From NCBI GenBank assembly GCA_008973525.1, contig WACJ01000549.1:1550001-1614000 (forward strand): DNA of 64,000 nt, read 5' to 3'. Position numbers and translations under genes: made by a program. Every line of letters starts with the position of its first letter. The first letter of the stretch is position 1. Positions 14,301-28,028 of the stretch are shown here, one piece after another. Origin of the DNA: Stenopsyche tienmushanensis (lineage: Eukaryota > Arthropoda > Insecta > Trichoptera > Stenopsychidae). The notes below the pieces were generated by a model, which saw nothing but the letters and a program-made list of their open reading frames with translations, was not told the DNA's origin and ran no database searches.

Positions 14301-16599
14301 TTCAGCTCCATATTGCATCGAGGTATATCAGTCGGGGCAAAAAAGAGATTGGCTAAATTTTCACAAGTCAACTAATACCCGCGCAAGTGCACAATTTTGA
14401 ACGAAGTCCATCACTTTCATCGAATCGTCTCGAAGAAACAATCTTATCGGGATAAAACTCTTATTGGATGACTTTAAAATTACTTCATCAAGATCTAACT
14501 ATAAATTATAAATATACGTTTAGAATTTATTTAAAATGTATAACATAATATATTATTAATCAAAGGCGACTAACTCATATTCCTTATTTTGCTCTCAAAG
14601 GGAGCACTAAGCATTTTTTTGTTTAACGTAGAAAAACATCTTTTATTAAAAGAAGAGTCTTGTACCGCAAAGATATGAAATTGTAATTAAGATTACAAAT
14701 TATTTTTTGCATTATACATCCAACGTTGCCTTGAGAAACTTATCCATTAAATTAAAACCCTTTATAAATCCAACGAAATAAGAGCTAAGAAGCAGAATTT
14801 CACATTGAATTTAAATTAAAAATAAGGGCACTACTAAGCATCGAATATGGGAACATTTCGAAATTTCCCTGCTAAGATTAGGGAGAGTGCCAAATAGATA
14901 ACATTTTTATTTGTTGTCGACAGCCAGAAGAAATTAAAAAGTCATCCAAACATATGTTGGTGGAGATATATGGGACAACTGTCGAGGAAACTTCCATTAT
15001 GTTAGTCAGTAACGAAGACAGTAAGTGCATACGGAAGGGTATTCTATCTCCACTTGAACTGATATATGGACAATTCCACCTGAATAAATCCTTTAAATAT
15101 TTTCCCAAGCCAAACGGGACTATGTAATAATAAACACTTTTCCTAATATAACCTTAATTCAAGTACATTTTAGTATGCCATATTCGTATTTAGTAAGTAT
15201 TTTGTCCTAAAAAGTATTAAAAAGCTCTAGGCGTATTTTCAAAAATACATCCATTCGCTGAAAAAATACAAAATATATGAAAGAACTGTTTAGCTTCACA
15301 TAACAGAGTATGGTTTGACCTTAAGATGATCTTATCTCGTAAATCTCGTACGTTTACAAAATATGAACATCTTTTTACGAACACTGATAATAAAATGATT
15401 GAGCCACGTTTACAAAGTGTCAATTTCCATACAGACCATAATTTCTTTAACATCATAAAAAATGCCATAAATTTAATTATTTTCGACATTGCCCTCAAAT
15501 GATTAATGACGTAATGAAACATTTCGTTGCGTTTTTATTTATTGCCCGCAACGGGAAGAACAAAAATTATAGACAAAGTTTGCAAGGGGACCGAATTGAA
15601 TATTCATGATTTTACCCTCAAATAGCTATAACAACAATTTCGGCGAAATTTGTTTAAGAGCCCCATTGGCTTGATGAAATTTTCCAAATCAATTTGCATT
15701 TTAATAGTAAAACTATGCCCGAAGGATGCAATAAATTCGCCAGTGAGCGAAAATCTGCGATCGGATATCGATCCCAAACGAATTTCGTCCATCCTCTTGA
15801 CAAATAAAAATGTTATCCTTAATTATAAAGGCGTAAATTAATGCGCACTTTATAAATTTATATTTTGGGAAAATTGCGAGATAAACTTCTATATACAATT
15901 ATTTATTTTACGAACTTTGCATAACCTGATAAAACAAACTTTCTCTTCTCGAACTTGTTAAAAATATTCAAAGTTTGCTAAGTTTTTCTTTTCAGTGTAA
16001 ACACGAATAAATTTTTAGTATTCATCAACCTATGAAGTACTCGGCTCTTTGCAACAAACTTTTCAACTTTCTTTTATTCGTTAAACGAATCATTTTATAT
16101 TATCATAAATGCGGATATTTAAAATTTCAGTTTTGAATCGGTCATTTAAATGTTGTTAAATTATAAAACAAAGAGTTGTCCATTATAATACAATTTCTTT
16201 TTTATTATTAAAATGAAAGAATAATACATGGGGAAGAAACTGGTTATATTAGTGATTAGATCTTTAGTTATAAGCTCAATGGATTTCCGTTTATATGACG
16301 TTAATTATTAAGATGCAATCCGAATTAGCCTGTATGTCCTTCAAATGCGACGTTCAAATTTACCCAACGACTTATAAAACTTATTGCTCTGAAAAAATTT
16401 CAACATTGTTCAATTTTATGTTACAAATCGGTGCATTACTATTGGACGCATTTAAAATTATCCTTAATATACCAAAAGCAATATATTTTGCTGATTGTTT
16501 TTTTAAATAACCTGTCATTTGTAATATGACAGTAATTTGGATTGATGAAACTAACAATTTCAAACGAACTAATGGTGACTACTTTAACGTGGTTATATT
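5391..16599. other. Probable intron; no gene seen
   Basis: Alternating very AT-rich DNA and less AT-rich blocks, for example around 8050-8800, 10800-11800 and 14000-14400. The longest open frame (13877-14371, minus, 164 codons) matches no family I know and has no clear splice or start context. A poly-C run lies near 6209-6219. I could not identify RNA genes or mobile elements. Confidence 0.5.
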
Positions 16600-16670
16600 G
16601 GAATCAAATCCTACTTGTGAAAAAAACTCTCGTCGTCTCGAATCAAATTTATGCGGATTTCCTGGTTCTA
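16600..16670 (+). repeat. SINE-like family copy (diverged)
   Basis: A B-box-like GGAATCAAATCC (16600-16611) is followed after a shortened spacer by the family core TCGTCTCG (16633-16640) and GATTTCCTGG (near 16656-16665). It aligns with the cores at 32281-32315, at 38275-38335, and with the reverse complement of 51050-51110. The 5' arm of the core hairpin has decayed here. The same GAATCAAATCC box precedes the core in the 51-kb copy. Confidence 0.5.
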
Positions 16671-17426
16671 AAAAAATTAAAATGAGACGATTATAACCAT
16701 TCTATGAACAAACTAATTGTGTAAATTAATTTATGAAAATATCGCCAATAAAACATCTTTTATATCCAAATATGAATGTACCACAACATGACAAAAAAAA
16801 ATAATGCTACCATCTATTGACGGGATGACTTCATTATAAAATAATTTAATTCGCACAAAAATAAAATAAATTTAATTTTCATCATTATCGAAATTTTATT
16901 GCTGATTTTTTCCCCCAAACATTGCCAAAATCCATAGCTCATAAATTTAATATAATATTACAACATGAATAAATATTATTTCAGCGGTCGAATATAATCA
17001 TATAATATTACTTCCGTATATAGAAAAAATCTACCTTTACAAGGGAGAATATTTCCCATCCAATCACTACATCGATATTGACTCTGCCGAATATGTTGTT
17101 TGTATAACATATAAACATATAGGGAGCATATTGATTTTATTACTAAAATACGGTATTCTCCCTGATACATTTGTATATATATGATAATACAGATATTTCA
17201 GCGGGGATGGTTTAACGTTTGTTTGGCTTCGGAAAATTTAATTTTCCGCGAACATCTGCCATTTTATTTCTTATTGCACAAGTAACGCTCCTTTTTATAC
17301 GCACTCATTTTTTAATATTGCGGATATCTCGGCCTTCGACGGGTCAAATATCCCTCAAGGGGTTAATTCTGCCCGGCATGCAAATATTATTTACAAATAA
17401 GACCTGTATAAGTATAATTGGCACTC

Positions 17427-17494
17427 GTGCAGTGAATCTGGACCCGTAGACGTAGTAAGTCACGTCTACCGTGTATTTGATAGATTCACTGCAT
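17427..17494. other. Nested hairpin, possible small-RNA precursor
   Basis: Outer stem TGCAGTGAATCT (17428-17439) pairs perfectly with AGATTCACTGCA (17482-17493), with a G-T wobble outside it. Inner stem GTAGACGT (17446-17453) pairs perfectly with ACGTCTAC (17462-17469) around an 8-nt loop. The two stems are separated by an asymmetric internal loop of 6 and 12 nt. The 68-nt length is in the range of insect pre-miRNAs, but the large asymmetric loop is atypical. Neither arm resembles a miRNA I remember. It could also be a decayed palindromic MITE. Confidence 0.35.
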
Positions 17495-20400
17495 ACCGGT
17501 TGCTATGTCGTTCCTTAATTGAATCCTAGATGTATATTTTTGCTTCCTCACTCGTTTATCTAAAATACTGGCATTTCCGGATATATGCAACGTCTCCTCG
17601 ACGTGGAAACCGAATAGACTGGAGATAAATCCGATGCCGGGACGTACTACAAAATTCAACTTCAAATCCGATTGATCTGATTTTACAAGAATACAAAGCC
17701 TGAATGCAAAATATATTCGAGCTGATGGATACGAAACGAAAATAATTGCATACATACAGCGAATCTATTTAGAATTTCGATAATATTTTGATTCTATTGA
17801 AATCCAATTTAGAATACATTCGCCAATCATAACTTTTACTGATATATTCATATTATTAACAGATATTTTCCAATATGATTTATTTTATTTTCCTACTGAA
17901 AAAAGTAAATATTGGTCATTGGACGTTATTGTATATTAGTATGTGGCTTTATTGGGGATGATATTGAGAGCGTATTTCCAATAATCGTATGAACATACAT
18001 AAACCCATTTTTCCCTCATGGCTAATCTATTACGTTATTGGAATTAAATCACACAAAAGACATAAAAAGTTCGTTCTAATTATGATTTCATATAATTTTT
18101 TTTATAAAGTAATAGAACTTAAGTTAAACAAAGTTGATATTCTTCGAACTATCTATAAACATGGATAATTTATACATCGTCTCGTTTATTTTTTCATTTT
18201 ATCGTGCAATCGAAATTATAAGTATCAAATACACAGTCAACGCCAACATTTTAGAAGACTTCAAAATTAATCATAGTAGATCATATTTAGTAGAAAAGTT
18301 AGAAATGGAAAGGAAGAATTGTATACAAATATTTTCATATTGCACTTTTAATTTATGCATTAAAATAATTTTCAAAAATATATTTTTGAATTTATGATGA
18401 ACTGACACCTAGAGAAGCATGTTCTGCAATGAGAAGCATATTGAAATTTAGGAACCTAAATATTTCAGTTGAGATGCTTGCAGAAATGGTTGCAATAACA
18501 ACCCTTATCAAAATGATTCATAGTCCGGAAAATGACAGATGCTTTGAGAAGATAGGTGTGGTTGGGAAATTATTTAAAAGCTTGAATATCTATACAGATC
18601 CGCTTTATCCCAAATTGGTTTAAATATACTCAAACTGTTAAAATAAATAATAATCTTATTTCAAATTATGGTTGAATTGCGTGCAGACTGATTTATCCTC
18701 AGTGGCTTAACAATTCTTTGAAAATTCATTTTATGATTCTGCTTAAAAAAAATTCGATACCCAAGCTTTCATTATATTATTCGATCACATCATGAATATT
18801 CATGTCGAAAATGTCCTTTTGCCTCACAAGTTGGAACGATTCAGCCCATGATTGAAATATCTGAGATAGAATTGTCAAGTTGTTTCCAATAAATCATAGA
18901 GTCGTGAAGTGTTGCTCTTAATTATCATTCAATGAAAGTTATTGCTCAGTCTCATTTATAAGCATTCGTGACCGGCGCAATGGTAGAAATGGAAATTCCC
19001 AAGAACATAAATCACGCCATAGCCATATACCTTTCATATTCCATTTCGTATGAAGCTAAGACCGTTTGATCAATTCAAATTAATCCCACAATTGCTGATA
19101 GCAAATGAGTCCTCGGAATCAACCACCCAATCTTTGAACTCCTCGTTTCGTAATTAAGTTTTCATTTTTACGACCATTAATATCCTCGTCGAATACAATA
19201 AATCTATCCAACTGCTCCAACAAATTGTTCATGTGAAATTCCCAACTAAGTTGGCTTACGACACATATGTGCCAAGCCTTATAGACTCAGGTTTTATTGA
19301 CGTATAATTTATACTCTTTTTTTCTTCAATATTCTTTAAGAACAGCTTAAAATTGCTGTTTATCAGCCTTTTATCAACGTAAATAGATCGAGTTATGGGT
19401 TTGATTTCTCTCATTATCATAATGCGACCACAGCTGATACTAAATCTCATACGATCTCGTTTTATCTCAGCTATGATAAAGAGTTTTCATGTAAAAAAAA
19501 TCTATATTATACGATCTAAAAGAAATCTCCATCTATATAGAATCTAAACTGGCATAACCAGAATGACTTGAATTTCAAACGACGGGGTTTTATTAAAGAT
19601 CAAAACACCCAGAAATAACATTTATTTTATAGAACTATACAAAAATATAGTAATTATATAAATTTATGTTAAACAATAGCGTTAAGTTTGGTGATGAAAG
19701 TATCGCATTTCGTATTGAATTAATATCTATTCTCGATGAAGACATGCTTTTAATCTGTGTTATTGACAATTTTAAAAGGACAATTTGATCTTTACAGTAT
19801 TATGAATGAAGATATTTATTAGATTAAGGGCCAATGAACATGAAACACATCTAGAAATGAAGTATCTCAAATAAATAGCATATCAAATGGTTTTTATCGT
19901 TTTTTTCAAAAAGATTAATGGTTATTTCATGAAAATATTTACAGGTCAAATTTTGAATCGAATCAAAATTTTTACTAAAGTGTGGTATTTTAAAAACTAG
20001 AGTGATATTGATTTTATGAAGTTTCGACATTGGAAAAACAATATACAAAAGCCATTCAAATCAATTGTGGAAGTTAAAAAAAAGAAAAAAAATCTAAGCA
20101 AGATAGACAGTTATGACAGCCATATGTAACAAACATATATTGGAATGCAAGGTTACTCAAAGACAATGACGAAATATCAAATGCTAGCAATCTGCATATA
20201 CATCATTATTTTCAAATTAATATATTGTACAAAAGATAACATTGGTTTCTTAACAGGCTATTAAACAATGCCATAAGCAATGTATTATATACAAAATCCT
20301 TTAAGATTTATTTTGCACGGTGTGCTATAAAAGTCGCGTTGAACAAACCCGTATACGTCAAAGTCTGACTTTACAAACACTCTAGCAGGGACTTAATAGG

Positions 20401-21011
20401 ATCTCAAGATTCACTATTTGCAAAGACCGTATTCATCCCATCACTACCCTCATTACAGTTTATTTGTTTTAAGCACGTGTAACCAATTTCGAGTCACGTA
20501 TGAGCGAATTAATTCCATTATATAAAATACGGGTTGAATCCTCAACCTCGCGTCATTGTAGCAGAAAAACGTGCTAACAATAGTGCAAATATTTTGTCTC
20601 GGCAATAATGTACAGTTCGACGAACTTATGAACTTGAAGACGGCCTGGTGAATGTTGATAAACGACGACAAATCTCCCGACAACCGAGATCTTTAATAAA
20701 AAGGAACGATGGATATAACGAATGCCTTTGGATAAAAACTCATTTCCTGATCTCAAATTTATCCCAAGGAGCTCAACGATCTGGCCGGAAAATTAAAATA
20801 CATAAAGGAGAACACGTTATTTTCGACGTTATAACAAGCAATTATTTTCATGTGCTGAATTGTCGATGTATTTAATAAAACAAGCATTGATTCATAGCAA
20901 AAAAAGACGTTTAAAGATATTGTGTATATCTATGTAAAAACAGATTAATAACGCTGTCTTTTAAAGGTAAATATATTAAAATGCTACATCATTTTCTTTC
21001 TTATTTTAAAA

Positions 21012-21049
21012 TTATATTTCTATTGACTTATATTTCTATTGACATTGAC
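21012..21049. repeat. Tandem duplication, 16-bp unit
   Basis: The unit TTATATTTCTATTGAC occurs at 21012-21027 and 21028-21043, followed by a partial ATTGAC. Directly after it a second, looser duplication of a TTCATGT...TTACTTAAA segment is visible up to about 21090. This looks like replication slippage. Confidence 0.85.
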
Positions 21050-21343
21050 TTTCATGTGTTACTTAAATTATAATTTTCATGTTACTTAAAAAATGTCGGA
21101 AGATCTAAATTGTTTGAACTATTTTTCAAATCTGAGAAAAACTCCCTGGATATAGATATTGTGAGGCAAATAATTTATAAAACAAGCATTATTTTATTCA
21201 ATCAGTTATCAAAATCTTTATTATAGAACATGGAAAAAATATTTAGGACACCATATAGACATAATACAAAAAATATGTAAAGAGCAAAAAAAGTTTTTTT
21301 TTAATATTAATAGGGTGGGTCCTTGAATGTTGAAATAAACTAT

Positions 21344-21364
21344 TGCGTAGACTTTGTCGCAAGT
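21344..21364. repeat. Member 2 of a 21-nt repeat pair
   Basis: Matches 2552-2572 at 20 of 21 positions, same orientation. The flanks do not align clearly. Confidence 0.5.
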
Positions 21365-24300
21365 CTAGTGTTTAAGCATGATTTATCCCTTTTTGTTCTC
21401 TTTAACGCTTTCATTCACATTTGAATTCAGATAAAGGATTTAGTTGATTTTTTTTTTCGATGAAAATTTATATTATTTTTCAGAATGTGAATTTAAAAAA
21501 AAAATCTGATTGAGTTAGTTAAGTCTAGTTTCAATATTTAGGCTTGATGTATCTTCGGCTAAAATGACTTATTAGATTAAAACGTTTTATCTCACTTTAT
21601 GTATTCAAAGTTTGAGTGGACAGGTCAAATTCACTTTTTGTAGTTAATGCACATCTTTCATTTTTTAATGATAATATTTACAACGAAATGGAATGTCGCT
21701 CTCAAGTCAAGATGTTGTTTTCGTTGCCCATATCAAGAAAGTTGATTCGATTTAATACAAGAATGGCATTTTGTTCCGCTTCTCGTTTCCTAGTACCGAA
21801 GAAAGTTAAATGTTCGTTAATCACATGATGACAGATCACTTTTACTGATGTTGCTTTCGCATTAAGAGCGAACGACATATGGTTCAACGTACGATTACCG
21901 TTTCATAAAAATCATATATCAATTTTTTTTTCTACTTGCATAATACAAAAAAAATGGATTGTCTGAAGTCCTCGAGACAATTTAATCCTTGGCCTATCGT
22001 GGTCTTGTATTTTTCTTTCAGATTCTTCAAAGCATAGCCTAATTTAATACGTAAATCAAGTCCTCCTCAAAATTTGGTAGGTAAGTTCTACGCAACTTTC
22101 TGCGAAAATAGGACATTTTTTTGCGAAATAAGTGGACTTCGTTAATTTGTTTCATCAAAGAGAAAAGTAATTAAAACTTCAAAGGCGTGGAAATTAATGT
22201 TAGGAAGAGTGATTCTTTTTTATTGTAGGAGTATGTTTATTAATCAGGTGGCACAAAAACATCGTCCTTCTACTATGTTATTTTTCGTTAGCTACTTATA
22301 CAATACATCTGAATATCTTATCAAATACAAACGTTGTCCGAAATGAAAGGCTTTGTAATGGACCATAATATATGTCAAATAAATAAGAAATTTTGATTTA
22401 AAATATGTTTTTAAAGTGAATGACTATATTATGTTATATTTTTTTGAATCCGTTTGCGCGAAATATGCAATTATCGCGTAAATATGTTAGTTAATGGAAA
22501 AATATTATGTGTACCAATTCGACATTTGAAGAGAATTTTATGCGACTTTATTGTAATTAATTTTAATATGTATTAGTAGAATAATTTGCAAACTCAAAAA
22601 ATAGGAATTCAGTATATTACAAAAGTAAAAGTGATTTGAAAGAAAAAAATTAGAACATTTTTTTCTTCTTAATTAAAATAAAAATAATATTCTTCGACAA
22701 GAAAAAGTTAATTTTACCCCTTAAATAATTAATTATGTACAATAGCTGAAGAATTTTCATACGAGTGAATGTATCAAATTCTTTATCAGACAATCGCGCC
22801 TAATGAGCCATTTAGTATTTCTAAGCAATCATCTTATTTATGATCTTACAAATTACAACAATATTTATGTCGAAAGACTCAAAAGTCAACAATAGTCTTC
22901 TTAATTGTATTGTTTGTACATGCAAATTACACATCAGTGTTTTATTGTATAAGAAGCTTATTTTTGAAGAAATATTAAAGACTAGAAGCAAACCATCGAA
23001 AAAATAGTTTTTCTTCAGAAAATAGAACATATAACTAAAGATGCTGCTAAAGAAAGCTAGTATTTTTGACAAAGAAACCCCTACGTTATATTTATATGAA
23101 ATCTTATTTTTCTTACAAATATAGTTTTTGTAATTTTGAACCCCACCTCAGTTTTTTGTACTATTTCAGTGTTTCGTATGATACGGTATTATCTATACAT
23201 TAAGTAAATGTCTGCAGCTTAGCAAATCTAGGATTATTTTAATTCAGACAAATCTGCTTTCCATATCATCACCATAATGCAATAGTCGTTGCAAGACTCT
23301 AATATTTTTAATTTACAAATGGCGCTATAGAATTTGCATACAATTGTCTTCCTAATAATATCACAATTTCAATTTGAATATATGATAAATTTAATTTCAA
23401 TTGAATATTTTTAGAGATATTTGTATGTGTACTAGATAGATTTGTGTTTATAATAAACACATTAATGCAATTTTCCATTAAATGCCTATAAATATACTCT
23501 AGAACCCCCCCTAATATTTTTAATAGTTCTTTTACTGTTTAATGACCCATATCCAGCTTTTACTAATGATGCGGTCACAGTTTATGGACTTAACGCGCTA
23601 CTGGCGCGGTTCATTGGTCCAGATATTGAATTTCCCTTTTTCGCAGTCGAGACGTAAATGATTTATTTGCTTTTTGTTAATTAATACTTTAAGTTACATA
23701 ATGACGATCTACATTAAAATAGTTTTGATAGGTTTAAAATGGGTCGCTGTAGCTATTGTTTCGGCGACAGGTGCGCGTGAATTAGAGGTCTGCAAAGCCG
23801 CCAACGTAATTGTTCCCCATAATTCAGGTTTGAGGCCAGCCTGCAATGTACCGTGAAATAGTTTTAATATTTCACAATGAACCACACCCTATCTAAAATC
23901 CATGAAAACCGCTTCTCAAACTACATTCTATGGCGCAATTTTGCGTTAAGAAACGTTGAATTCGCATAAAAAGCAACAAGAGATAACGAATAAAGCACAC
24001 AATTAAAAAACACTCAGTTATAAAAAGGAACAAAAAGATTATACCTAAGAACAAATTTTAATACATCGCTTTGAATATAATTAAAGAAATCTCTGTGGAA
24101 GTAGCTCATTCAGTTGAAGTAATTTGTAATTCACCCCAAGGCGTAATCTCCTCTCAGACATCCCTATCTATTCTTCGTTGTAATGGCAATATTATATTCG
24201 CATATATTTGTAAAGTATATCCATATTAAATGAAGGCGAAGATAAGAATTCTTTGAGATGTTTCATAAAGACTTTTGCCAAGCGAAATCGACTGAATTTT

Positions 24301-25049
24301 TGCTTGTTATGCAAAAAAGGATGAATATTTAGATTTCAGGATTATTGGTCTCATTTTGAACAATCGTGAAAATTGTGTTAAATTTAATTTACATTGGAAA
24401 AATAAATATGATTAAAATATTGCAATCTATGTTTCATTTTTTTTTTCAAATCTGCTTTCAAATAATTTTGTCATATATTAATATTATATTAAAATATTGG
24501 CGATCATCATGGAAGATTTATTAGGTACGATAGAATATATAATACTCGGCAGTAAATCAATGCATACATACAAATCGTAGAAAATATTTGGTTTGGAAAT
24601 AAAAATGATTCGAAAGATGAACAGATCTAAATAAATAAATTCATTTAACCAGAGATTAAAAAATGAACTTCTTCTAAAGCCTGTCATGATCCAATAAATG
24701 TAAGATTTCAAGAATAAATAGAAAAATACAACGACTTGTAATAGTTAAGATTCAGAATCACACAACCGATAAACCTACAATATCGTGTGGAATACGTGAT
24801 TATAAATCTGATCCAAACTCAATATGCACAAGGATCATGCTACGTGGATTTACAAGTATTTTCAAGAATTGACTTAATTAAAATGAACCCGTTAAGTAGT
24901 TTGAAATATCAGATTAAGGCAAAAGTATAAATATACTTTTACTTTTAAACACCAAAACGCGATTGAAAACCCATTTTTAGTAACGTTTTAATTCATTAAA
25001 AATCATATACAAACATGACTCGCGTAAATCTTTAAAACTCCAGTATATA

Positions 25050-25067
25050 CATATGTGTACACATATG
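25050..25067. repeat. 18-bp perfect palindrome
   Basis: CATATGTGTACACATATG is its own reverse complement. It is isolated, with no repeat boundaries recognised. It could be an inverted pair of binding sites or chance. Confidence 0.8.
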
Positions 25068-26091
25068 ATAAGGGGTGTGAGATTGGCTTAAGTTCGAACG
25101 CATGGCCAAATAGTTAAATGGTTCGACGCATCACTGAACTTGCTGTTGATTGTGGCGTACACTGTCAAGACTTAAATCGTAGCACAAAAGCCTTCTTGAA
25201 CATGGCTTTTCGGACGAGATAATATACATAATCATACAGTTTGCCAACAAATAAAAATAACCCACGTTAAATGGATGAATAAAAAAATACAACAATCACT
25301 TGGAACAGTAAGTAGTTATGAGAATTCAAGAAGCTGTTTAGGTCATTATTTGAGAAGCTGATATTGTATTTTAGCATATACATTATATGAATCGTCATTC
25401 GTCCTGTATTAAAATATATATATTCTTTTCAATGATCTAATAATCATTAGCGCCATAAAAACATATTGAGAAACGTGTCGTGTATATTTTTTCATGGTTT
25501 TTATAAACACAAAGGCCAAACTCATAATGGGATAAAATATAAATTTTGCCATAAAGTAACATATCCCAATATTAATATGGCATATGAATAAAATCCTTTT
25601 GAAATCCAAGGCTGACAAGTCAGTGTATCTGACCATGATATGACAAATGAGCGAGCACTTTCGAGCTTCAAGGGTTTTTCATTAATTAATTAAATGAAAA
25701 CAATTCATTTAATTGTGAATCAAAACAAATTGTGTTCATTAACTTGTTTTAATCCGCATGTGTCCATTTCGTGGTTATTTTGTAATTATTATTCGAAATG
25801 ATCATCTATTCATCTGATGTTTTGGAAAGACCTACTAAAATTTAACTAAATAAATCATCATTGATGTGGCACAAAACTTAGAACTAGCACAAAAAACTGA
25901 GTTTTCGTTTTCGTTGAAAAGGTTTTCTTCATCATCACAACTAATCATCAATATATAACGTTTTCGAATACTTCCTCAACAGGATCTTGAATTCTCTACT
26001 CTATTTTTTGCAAAAATCGTTGTATTTTCGATTGCTTGCCTTCAGTTAAGAAAAAAGTTCTTACTTGAGTGTTGTTGTACTTTCAGTAAAG

Positions 26092-26095
26092 TATT

Positions 26096-26141
<46 letters not shown>

Positions 26142-26145
26142 AATA
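26092..26145. repeat. TA microsatellite inside a 54-bp palindrome
   Basis: Eighteen TA units (26101-26136) are flanked by TATTTATTA (26092-26100) and its reverse complement TAATAAATA (26137-26145), so the whole 54 bp is a perfect palindrome. Such sites can extrude cruciforms and are prone to length change and assembly error. Confidence 0.95.
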
Positions 26146-28028
26146 ACATATACTAAAAAAATATATTTATGAAATTTTGCTAAAATCAGCCTATATTCTC
26201 TGTGAGGCTAAGATAGTTACATTATTTGAAGCATACGTAATCTACTTTACATTTAAATGGGAACCATTTAAAGCCATTACTCTCCCGAATGCTAAGCTTC
26301 TATTTTATTACACAGTTAAATTGTTTCAAATGTATGCAAATACTTATTATACAAATATGGTCTCGTAATAATTCATGAATTAAATATCTTAAGTGCAGTT
26401 TGAGAAGCCTACGTTCAGCTTAATAATTTATTATCAGCGCATTCATCCACGAATTGGTTATCTGCGAATTGCATCAAATGATTTAATTTCCTAGTTAATA
26501 TCCATGAATACTTAAAAAGTTGTGTTAACGCATTCTGTTGCAATTTCCGACAATTAAACATTGCATTGGTGAACTTTTAAGACATCGGGAAGAAAGCAGC
26601 AAAGAAGCCGTCCAAGACCTACTTCTCGAGGCATTTATCGTTTTTAAAACGGGATCAACTTTTTAGATTCAAGCTACGCCCTTAATGTAAATTATTTCAT
26701 ATTTCCATACATTCTACGGATGAATAAATTTTATTCAGCCGTGGAAGAAGCGTTCTTGGGCTTAAATAATTCCAAGAATTATCGCCTACGATTTATCAAA
26801 TTTCGTTTGTAATAACATTTGAACTTTTTGTATTTTATTTGTGGAAAAAATTGGACCTTCTCGTACCATATTATTTATAGAAATAAAAAAAATATGTTGC
26901 TCAATCGGTACAAATTTGCAACACCCGTCAATGACATTTCAAGCAATGATACAGAACGCCCTAAATTCTTGTTCATGCAAAATTGTTGTATCATTGTCAC
27001 TTTTTACAACAAATCCACATGAAATTTCCATAATAATATGTCTTAAAGTAAATATTATCCTATATTTTATTAATATGATTATTCCATGCCCAAATTATAC
27101 ACGATATCTAATTAATTAATGCTGAACTTTTAAGTACGCAGCTGTTTGCGGAATGCATCGAAGTGAATTTATTGCACCTTAATGCAAATCTTTTTTACAG
27201 GAACATTAATAATATTACCTTATCAAGTGAGCATAATTGCAAAATTGATTTTATTACATCTGGGTTAAAAGAGAAAGGATCTGATATAATGCATAGGAGA
27301 TTTTGCACACACGATTGTGCCCCTAAGGCCCGGAACGTGAAGTTTCATTTTTGGACCAAAGAGCGGAAACTCGATACGTGACATTTATTTCAAACGATCC
27401 TGATGAAATCGTACTGATTAGTACAATTAAAGATCTTCTAATGAATGGCTATAACCAAATAAATTAAGAATTTTAATACACTTGGTCATTAGTTTTGGCA
27501 TGCGAAATTCAAGCAAACTCCATCGATCCAATTAAAATTTTGGCAGCGGTTTTGCGACTAAACAAATTTAATTTTGCCGATAAAAAGTCTGTCCACTCAA
27601 AAAACATTAAAAAATGATGTAAACATGTAATTTTTGTAAATAATTTACTTGCAGTAGATTGTGCGGCACCCAATATACAAATTTAGATGATAGAAAATTA
27701 ATTTCAACAATTTGGTGCATTCTAAATGCCATTTCCGCATCCTTGTTATGATGATCATTATCATAAACACTCATTTAATATTTCAGATTTAAAATCGTGA
27801 ACCACGTATCATATTTTGCGTAATTGTTTGAGTTACCACGCGACCACAGTGCTCAATTAATTCATCACACTAATTAACATTAATTCATCTATATCCGCAT
27901 GTATTTCATATAAATCATTGCAGAATGTTATGACTTTAAATATATGTATATATTTTTTTGAAATCATTAATTTAATTAGAGCCTAAAGCAGTCCACTGCA
28001 GAACTAAGACCTCTTTGATATCATTATA

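Larger units (their letters stand above)
16671..28026. other. Probable intron; no gene seen
   Basis: AT-rich sequence. It holds the nested hairpin at 17427-17494, a small tandem repeat at 21012-21049, an 18-bp palindrome at 25050-25067 and the TA palindrome at 26092-26145. An ORF of about 75 codons at 18390-18623 (plus) is not recognised. No splice-bounded conserved exon was found. Confidence 0.5.

Noticed and set aside
13877..14371. Longest open frame in the window (164 codons, minus)
   Set aside because: No recognisable domain, no convincing splice or start context, and residue use typical of a chance frame in a less AT-rich block.
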